Source of the DNA: Candidatus Rokuibacteriota bacterium
Lineage (GTDB): Bacteria > JAUVQV01
Assembly: GCA_030609125.1 (NCBI GenBank)
Contig: JAUWCW010000069.1
Location: 1 to 8,747 of the forward strand
Length of the DNA: 8,747 bases
Reading direction: 5' to 3'
Position 1 is the stretch's first letter. Each line of letters opens with the position of its first letter. The notes below the pieces were generated by a model that was given only the letters and a program-made list of their open reading frames with translations, was not told the DNA's origin and made no database searches. Below, piece by piece: positions 5,802-8,747 of the stretch. Both the position numbers and the translations under genes were made by a program.

Positions 5802-6827
5802 ATGGAACACCACGAAGCCATAACGCCGGAGCGCGTCAGCGAGGACGTCCCGTACGAGAACACCCTGCGCCCGACGAGCTTTGACGAGTACGTCGGCCAG
5901 GAGTCGATCAAGGACAACCTCAAGGTCTTCATCGCCGCCGCGAAGGAGCGGGGCGAACCGCTCGACCACTGCCTCCTCTACGGCCCCCCGGGCCTGGGCA
6001 AGACGACGCTGGCCAACATCATCGCCAAAGAGATGGGGGCCGGCATCCGCTCCACCTCCGGGCCCGTCATCGAGCGCGCCGGCGACCTGGCGGCGATCCT
6101 GACGAACCTCGATCCCCACGACGTGCTCTTCATCGACGAGATCCACCGCCTCTCCAGCGTCGTGGAGGAGATCCTCTACCCGGCGATGGAGGACTTCAAG
6201 ATCGACATCATCATCGGCCAGGGCCCCAGCGCCCGCACCGTCAAGCTCGACCTGCCGCCCTTCACCCTGGTGGGGGCGACGACGCGCGCGGGCCTTCTCA
6301 CCTCGCCCCTACGCGACCGCTTCGGCGTCGTCAACCGTCTCAGCTTCTACAGCAGCGAGGAGCTCGGCCGGATCCTGGAGCGCTCCGCCGTCCTCCTCGA
6401 CGTCGCCCACGAAAAGGACGGCATCGAGGAGATCGCCCGGCGCTCCCGCGGCACGCCCCGCATCGCCAACCGCCTCCTGCGGCGCGTGCGCGATTTCGCC
6501 CAGGTCGATCACGGCGGGAGGATCACCCGGGAGGTCGCCGACGCCGCCCTCGCGCGCCTCGAAGTGGACAGCGTCGGCTTCGACTCCATGGACCGCAGCC
6601 TCCTGCTCGTCATCATCGAGAAGTTCGGCGGCGGCCCCGTCGGTCTCGATACGCTGGCAGCGGCGCTCTCGGAGGAGAGGGACACCATCGAAGACGTCTA
6701 TGAGCCCTACCTTCTGCAGCAGGGCTACCTCAAGCGCACCCCCCGGGGCCGCGTGGCCACCCCGCAGGCCTACCGCCACTTCGACCGCACCCCCCCCCAG
6801 GGCTCGGAGCAGGCGAAGCTCTTCTGA
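5802..6827 (+). CDS. ruvB: Holliday junction branch migration helicase RuvB
   Basis: RuvB is the AAA+ motor that forms hexameric rings on either side of a RuvA-bound junction and pumps DNA through it. The 341-residue protein is of normal length. Visible are Walker [10 protein letters not shown] (61-69), Walker [10 protein letters not shown] (109-117), sensor 1 V-G-A-T-T-R-A-G (157-164), S-P-L-R-D-R-F-G (168-175) with the arginine-finger region, and sensor 2 G-T-P-R-I-A-N-R-L (217-225). The C-terminal winged helix contains [10 protein letters not shown] (276-285). The ATG at 5802 is accepted because the N-terminus, 24 residues before V-G-Q, matches the family, even though no ribosome site precedes it. 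The gene is detached from ruvCA by two sugar genes. A C9 run (6790-6798) near the 3' end is a possible slippage site, but the frame is intact. Confidence 0.97.
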   Translation: MEHHEAITPERVSEDVPYENTLRPTSFDEYVGQESIKDNLKVFIAAAKERGEPLDHCLLYGPPGLGKTTLANIIAKEMGAGIRSTSGPVIERAGDLAAILTNLDPHDVLFIDEIHRLSSVVEEILYPAMEDFKIDIIIGQGPSARTVKLDLPPFTLVGATTRAGLLTSPLRDRFGVVNRLSFYSSEELGRILERSAVLLDVAHEKDGIEEIARRSRGTPRIANRLLRRVRDFAQVDHGGRITREVADAALARLEVDSVGFDSMDRSLLLVIIEKFGGGPVGLDTLAAALSEERDTIEDVYEPYLLQQGYLKRTPRGRVATPQAYRHFDRTPPQGSEQAKLF

Positions 6828-6832
6828 AGGGC

Positions 6833-7384
6833 ATGAAGAACCTCTACCTTCACATCTGCTGCGCGCCCTGCTCGGCCTGGTCGGTGCCGGCACTGCGGGA
6901 AGAGGGCTTCCAGGTGAGGGGCTATTTTTACAACCCCAACATCCACCCCTTCTCCGAGTACCTGCGCCGCTCCGAGGCGCTCAGCAGCTACCAGTCGGAC
7001 CTGGGGATCGACATCGACTACGCGCGGGACTACCGCCCCGAGGAGTACTTCATCGCCGTCATCGACAGCCTCGACGAGCGCTGCCGCCACTGCTACGAGC
7101 TGCGCCTGCGCTCCACGGCCCGCGAGGCACGGCGCCGCAAGTCCGACGCCTTCTCGACGACCCTGCTTTTCAGCGTCTACCAGAAGCACGATCTGCTGCG
7201 CGAGGCGGGCGAGCGCATCGGCAAGGAGGAGGGAGTCCCCTTTCTCTACCGCGACCTGCGCCCCGGCTGGGAAGAGGGGGGCCGCAGCTACCGTGAAACC
7301 GGCCTCTACCGCCAGAACTACTGCGGCTGCATCTTCTCTGAAAAGGAGCGCATCGAGCACAAGCTCATGCGCAATAAGGGATAA
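6833..7384 (+). CDS. queH: Epoxyqueuosine reductase QueH (DUF208)
   Basis: QueH catalyses the last step of queuosine synthesis, reduction of epoxyqueuosine to queuosine at the wobble base of tRNAs with GUN anticodons. It is the cobalamin-independent alternative to QueG. The 183-residue protein shows the family's cysteine layout: H-I-C-C-A-P-C (Cys9, Cys10, Cys13), R-C-R-H-C-Y-E-L-R (Cys84, Cys87) and Y-C-G-C-I-F-S (Cys164, Cys166). Family members use such cysteines for an iron-sulfur cluster and nearby metal or redox chemistry. Further family motifs are Y-N-P-N-I-H-P and F-S-T-T-L-L-F-S. The ATG lies five bases after the ruvB stop, with AAGGG only one base ahead of it, so initiation probably depends on coupling to ruvB. 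No other queuosine gene is in the window. Confidence 0.93.
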   Translation: MKNLYLHICCAPCSAWSVPALREEGFQVRGYFYNPNIHPFSEYLRRSEALSSYQSDLGIDIDYARDYRPEEYFIAVIDSLDERCRHCYELRLRSTAREARRRKSDAFSTTLLFSVYQKHDLLREAGERIGKEEGVPFLYRDLRPGWEEGGRSYRETGLYRQNYCGCIFSEKERIEHKLMRNKG

Positions 7385-7416
7385 CAAGCGGGGCCTGCCG
7401 CCCGTTTACGAAAATC

Positions 7417-8124
7417 ATGATCGACCTGCACTCCCACATCCTCCCCGGACTGGACCACGGCGCCCGCGACTGGGACGAGGCGCTCGAGATGTGCCGCATC
7501 GCCGTCGACGACGGCATCACCACGATGGCGGCCACGCCCCACGTGAGCGAAATCTACCCGAACAGCATCGAGAGCATCCTCGAGGCCGTCGAGGAGCTGC
7601 AGCAGCGTCTCGAGGACGCCGGCCTCCCCCTCGAGATCGTCGGGGGAGGGGACTATCACATCAGGCCCGACCTGGCACGCGGGAATGTCCTCACCCTCAA
7701 CGAAAACGGCCGCTACTTCCTCCTGGAGTTCCCCTACCACGTCATCCCGCCCAACTCGGAATACTTCGTTGAAATACTCGTCAAGAGAGGGATCGTCCCG
7801 ATCGTGACCCACCCGGAGCGCATAGAGACCCTCCACGGACGGGAGCGGAAGCTGGGAGCGATGATCGAAAAGGGGGCCCTGGTGCAGGTCACCGCCGGGA
7901 GCCTCGCCGGCGAGTTCGGCCCCGGGTGCCTGCGGAGCGCCGTCAGGATGCTGAAAAAAGGCTGGGTGCACCTCCTCGCCACCGACGCGCACTGGGTCGA
8001 CGAACGCCCGCCCGTGCTCTCTGAAGGGAGGAGGGCGGCCGCAGCGGTTGTCGGCGAGGACGCGGCGCGAAAGCTCGTCGAGGACAACCCCCGGGCCATC
8101 ATCGAAGGCCGCGACCTCGCATAA
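7417..8124 (+). CDS. PHP-family protein-tyrosine phosphatase, CpsB/YwqE-like
   Basis: This 235-residue protein matches the CpsB/CapC/YwqE family of metal-dependent phosphatases, which dephosphorylate bacterial tyrosine kinases (Wzc/CpsD type) and so control capsule or exopolysaccharide assembly. It begins M-I-D-L-H-S-H-I-L-P-G (His5, His7), then has A-T-P-H (His42), T-H-P-E-R (His132), A-T-D-A-H (Asp190, His192) and the family ending D-N-P-R-A-I-I. Two usual metal-ligand positions differ: the D-D-G motif reads D-H-G (His14), and the usual Glu of the G-x-E motif reads Asp79. Both residues could still bind metal. The ATG at 7417 has no good Shine-Dalgarno, but the conserved N-terminus fixes it. 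No tyrosine kinase is in the window. The sugar genes at 3377-5670 are plausible pathway partners by inference. Confidence 0.85.
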   Translation: MIDLHSHILPGLDHGARDWDEALEMCRIAVDDGITTMAATPHVSEIYPNSIESILEAVEELQQRLEDAGLPLEIVGGGDYHIRPDLARGNVLTLNENGRYFLLEFPYHVIPPNSEYFVEILVKRGIVPIVTHPERIETLHGRERKLGAMIEKGALVQVTAGSLAGEFGPGCLRSAVRMLKKGWVHLLATDAHWVDERPPVLSEGRRAAAAVVGEDAARKLVEDNPRAIIEGRDLA

Positions 8125-8145
8125 CAGCCGGGGCTGAACGCGGTA

Positions 8146-8167
8146 GCCGCAGGCTTCAGCCTGCGGC
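8146..8167 (+). repeat. Perfect 9-bp palindrome, REP-like; possible terminator stem
   Basis: GCCGCAGGC (8146-8154) and GCCTGCGGC (8159-8167) form a perfect nine-pair stem around the loop TTCA. It lies 21 bases after the phosphatase stop. There is no T-run after it, so Rho-independent termination is doubtful; an mRNA 3'-end stabiliser or a dispersed repeat unit is more likely. Similar CAGGC-TTCA-GCCTG palindromes are recalled from intergenic DNA of several phyla. Confidence 0.6.
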
Positions 8168-8176
8168 CGCCACCCT

Positions 8177-8206
8177 GTCATCCCGAGCAAGGTCGAGGGA
8201 TCTGAC
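8177..8206 (+). repeat. Imperfect palindrome resembling a TGTCAT..GAGC..GATCT repeat
   Basis: GTCATCCC (8177-8184) can pair with GGGAT-CT-GAC (8197-8206) with CT bulged, eight base pairs. The sequence reads TGTCATCCCGAGC, then a short spacer, then GAGGGATCT. This resembles a dispersed intergenic repeat recalled from many bacterial genomes with the pattern TGTCATTCTGAGC...GAATCT. The family match is from memory and only one copy is present here. Confidence 0.45.
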
Positions 8207-8243
8207 GCGTCCTCAGCACAAACCCCACGATCTGACGCATCCT
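8199..8243 (+). repeat. Two 15-bp direct repeats, 30 bases apart
   Basis: GATCTGACGCGTCCT (8199-8213) and GATCTGACGCATCCT (8229-8243) differ at one base and start exactly 30 bases apart. The first copy overlaps the right arm of the preceding imperfect palindrome, so the second may be a partial duplication of that element. Confidence 0.6.
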
Positions 8244-8313
8244 GGATCCTTCATTTCCGGGCCCCGGCTGCTTGAAGGCGGATGATCGGGGGGGTCGGGG
8301 GGCAGCCGGCATC

Positions 8314-8322
8314 TGATATACT
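8314..8322 (+). promoter_or_regulatory. Extended -10 promoter for the nucleotidyltransferase gene
   Basis: TGATATACT (8314-8322) is a good extended -10: TG, one base, then TATACT, one mismatch from TATAAT. No -35 hexamer is recognisable. The stretch upstream is instead G-rich, with G7 (8288-8294), TC and G6 (8297-8302). Transcription would start near 8329 and give a leader of about 80 bases before the chosen start at 8408. Confidence 0.45.
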
Positions 8323-8407
8323 GAAAAACAGGTTTCTTTCGTCGGGATCGTGCCAGACGAATGTCGCCTTGAAGCGTGTGCGGTCAGGGATGAAGCAGGG
8401 AAAAGGC

Positions 8408-8747
8408 ATGAGGCATCAAGCCAGTGACGACATGGCGCGTATCCTGGCGGAGAAGGGGACTGAGGTCTTCGCACGGTTCCCGGTAGTGTGTGCCTACGTC
8501 TACGGCAGTGTGGCCAGAGGGGATGCCTGGGCGGGAAGCGACCTGGACCTGGCGGTTCTGTTCGCCGGGGATGTTCCGCTGGAAGAGTATCAGCGGTATG
8601 AGGTGGCGATCGGCCTCGCTACGGACCGTCTTCGCCCTGGAGTTGATAGCGACGTGAGGGCCCTCAATACGCTCCCACTGGTAATGCAGGGGCGTGTGGT
8701 TACCGAGGGCATTCTTGTCTACCGCGGGGATGACGCGGCGCGGGTGG
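8408..8747 (+). CDS. Minimal nucleotidyltransferase, MntA-like antitoxin (partial, cut at window end)
   Basis: The frame runs open to the last base and encodes at least 113 residues. It contains Y-G-S-V-A-R-G-D-A-W-A-G-S-D-L-D-L-A-V, which fits the GS-x10-D-x-D active site of the pol-beta-like nucleotidyltransferases (GS at 33-34, Asp45 and Asp47). The later D-S-D-V-R-A-L-N and V-T-E-G-I-L-V-Y-R segments fit the MNT/MntA group. In HEPN-MNT (type VII) toxin-antitoxin pairs the MNT protein adenylylates and silences a HEPN RNase encoded next to it, so a HEPN gene is expected beyond the edge. Possible starts are ATG 8390, 8408 and 8432; 8408 is preferred because AGGGA (8397-8401) is six bases upstream. 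Codon endings look less C-biased than in the neighbouring genes, which hints at horizontal gain. Confidence 0.8.
   Translation, partial: MRHQASDDMARILAEKGTEVFARFPVVCAYVYGSVARGDAWAGSDLDLAVLFAGDVPLEEYQRYEVAIGLATDRLRPGVDSDVRALNTLPLVMQGRVVTEGILVYRGDDAARV

Larger units (their letters stand above)
8125..8270 (+). repeat. 10-bp inverted repeat flanking the repeat-containing gap
   Basis: CAGCCGGGGC (8125-8134), starting on the first base after the phosphatase stop, is the exact reverse complement of GCCCCGGCTG (8261-8270). The two arms are 126 bases apart and enclose the palindrome, the bulged hairpin and the direct repeats listed separately. In a GC-rich genome a 10-bp match over this distance can be chance, so this is a weak call. 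Confidence 0.3.

Noticed and set aside
6790-6798. C9 run near the ruvB 3' end as a programmed frameshift site
   Set aside because: The zero-frame protein has normal RuvB length and a normal end, and only a dozen residues follow the run. Nothing suggests a functional alternative product.
8146-8243. CRISPR array
   Set aside because: The 15-bp direct repeats occur only twice, are not separated by a spacer of normal size, and no cas gene is present.
8178-8474. Minus-strand open frame across the repeat gap
   Set aside because: Its translation has no recognisable motif, covers the palindromes and overlaps the start of the nucleotidyltransferase gene.

Overview
The window is a GC-rich bacterial chromosome segment with all genes on the plus strand. 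A PilT-family pilus motor, the RuvC-RuvA-RuvB set, a Cys-rich QueH and a CpsB/YwqE-type PHP phosphatase point to a diderm, type-IV-piliated bacterium. Gene style and the dispersed CCCCCTTT/AAAGGGGG palindrome would fit Desulfobacterota or Nitrospirota. That placement is an inference from memory of similar genomes and has not been tested.

Layout: (1) 1-84, the tail of an unidentified protein with a Pro/Glu-rich end and an AT-hook-like K-R-G-R-P-K-K motif. (2) 100-1281, pilT. (3) 1350-3239, yebC, ruvC and ruvA, closely packed, with a 4-base ruvC/ruvA overlap. (4) 3240-3376, a relatively AT-rich gap with a candidate promoter. (5) 3377-5670, a UDP-N-acetylhexosamine 6-dehydrogenase and a WbpP/TviC-like UDP-sugar 4-epimerase. 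These would convert UDP-GlcNAc to a UDP-HexNAc-uronic acid and its C4 epimer for surface polysaccharide. (6) 5671-5801, a gap with several competing hairpins, a probable terminator and a promoter sitting almost on the ruvB start codon. (7) 5802-8124, ruvB, queH and a PHP-family tyrosine phosphatase of the CpsB/YwqE type. (8) 8125-8407, a non-coding stretch with several small repeats and a candidate promoter. (9) 8408 to the window end, the start of a minimal nucleotidyltransferase (MntA-like antitoxin), cut by the window edge.

Functional links: RuvA and RuvB form the branch-migration motor and RuvC the resolvase. Here ruvB is separated from ruvCA by the two sugar genes. The sugar genes and the CpsB-like phosphatase may serve the same polysaccharide pathway, although ruvB and queH lie between them. 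The MntA-like gene probably pairs with a HEPN toxin just outside the window.

No clearly new multi-gene system is visible. The points most worth a second look are the alternative-hairpin array and near-leaderless start of ruvB, the altered metal-ligand positions in the PHP phosphatase, the repeat cluster at 8125-8270, and the truncated MNT gene at the edge.
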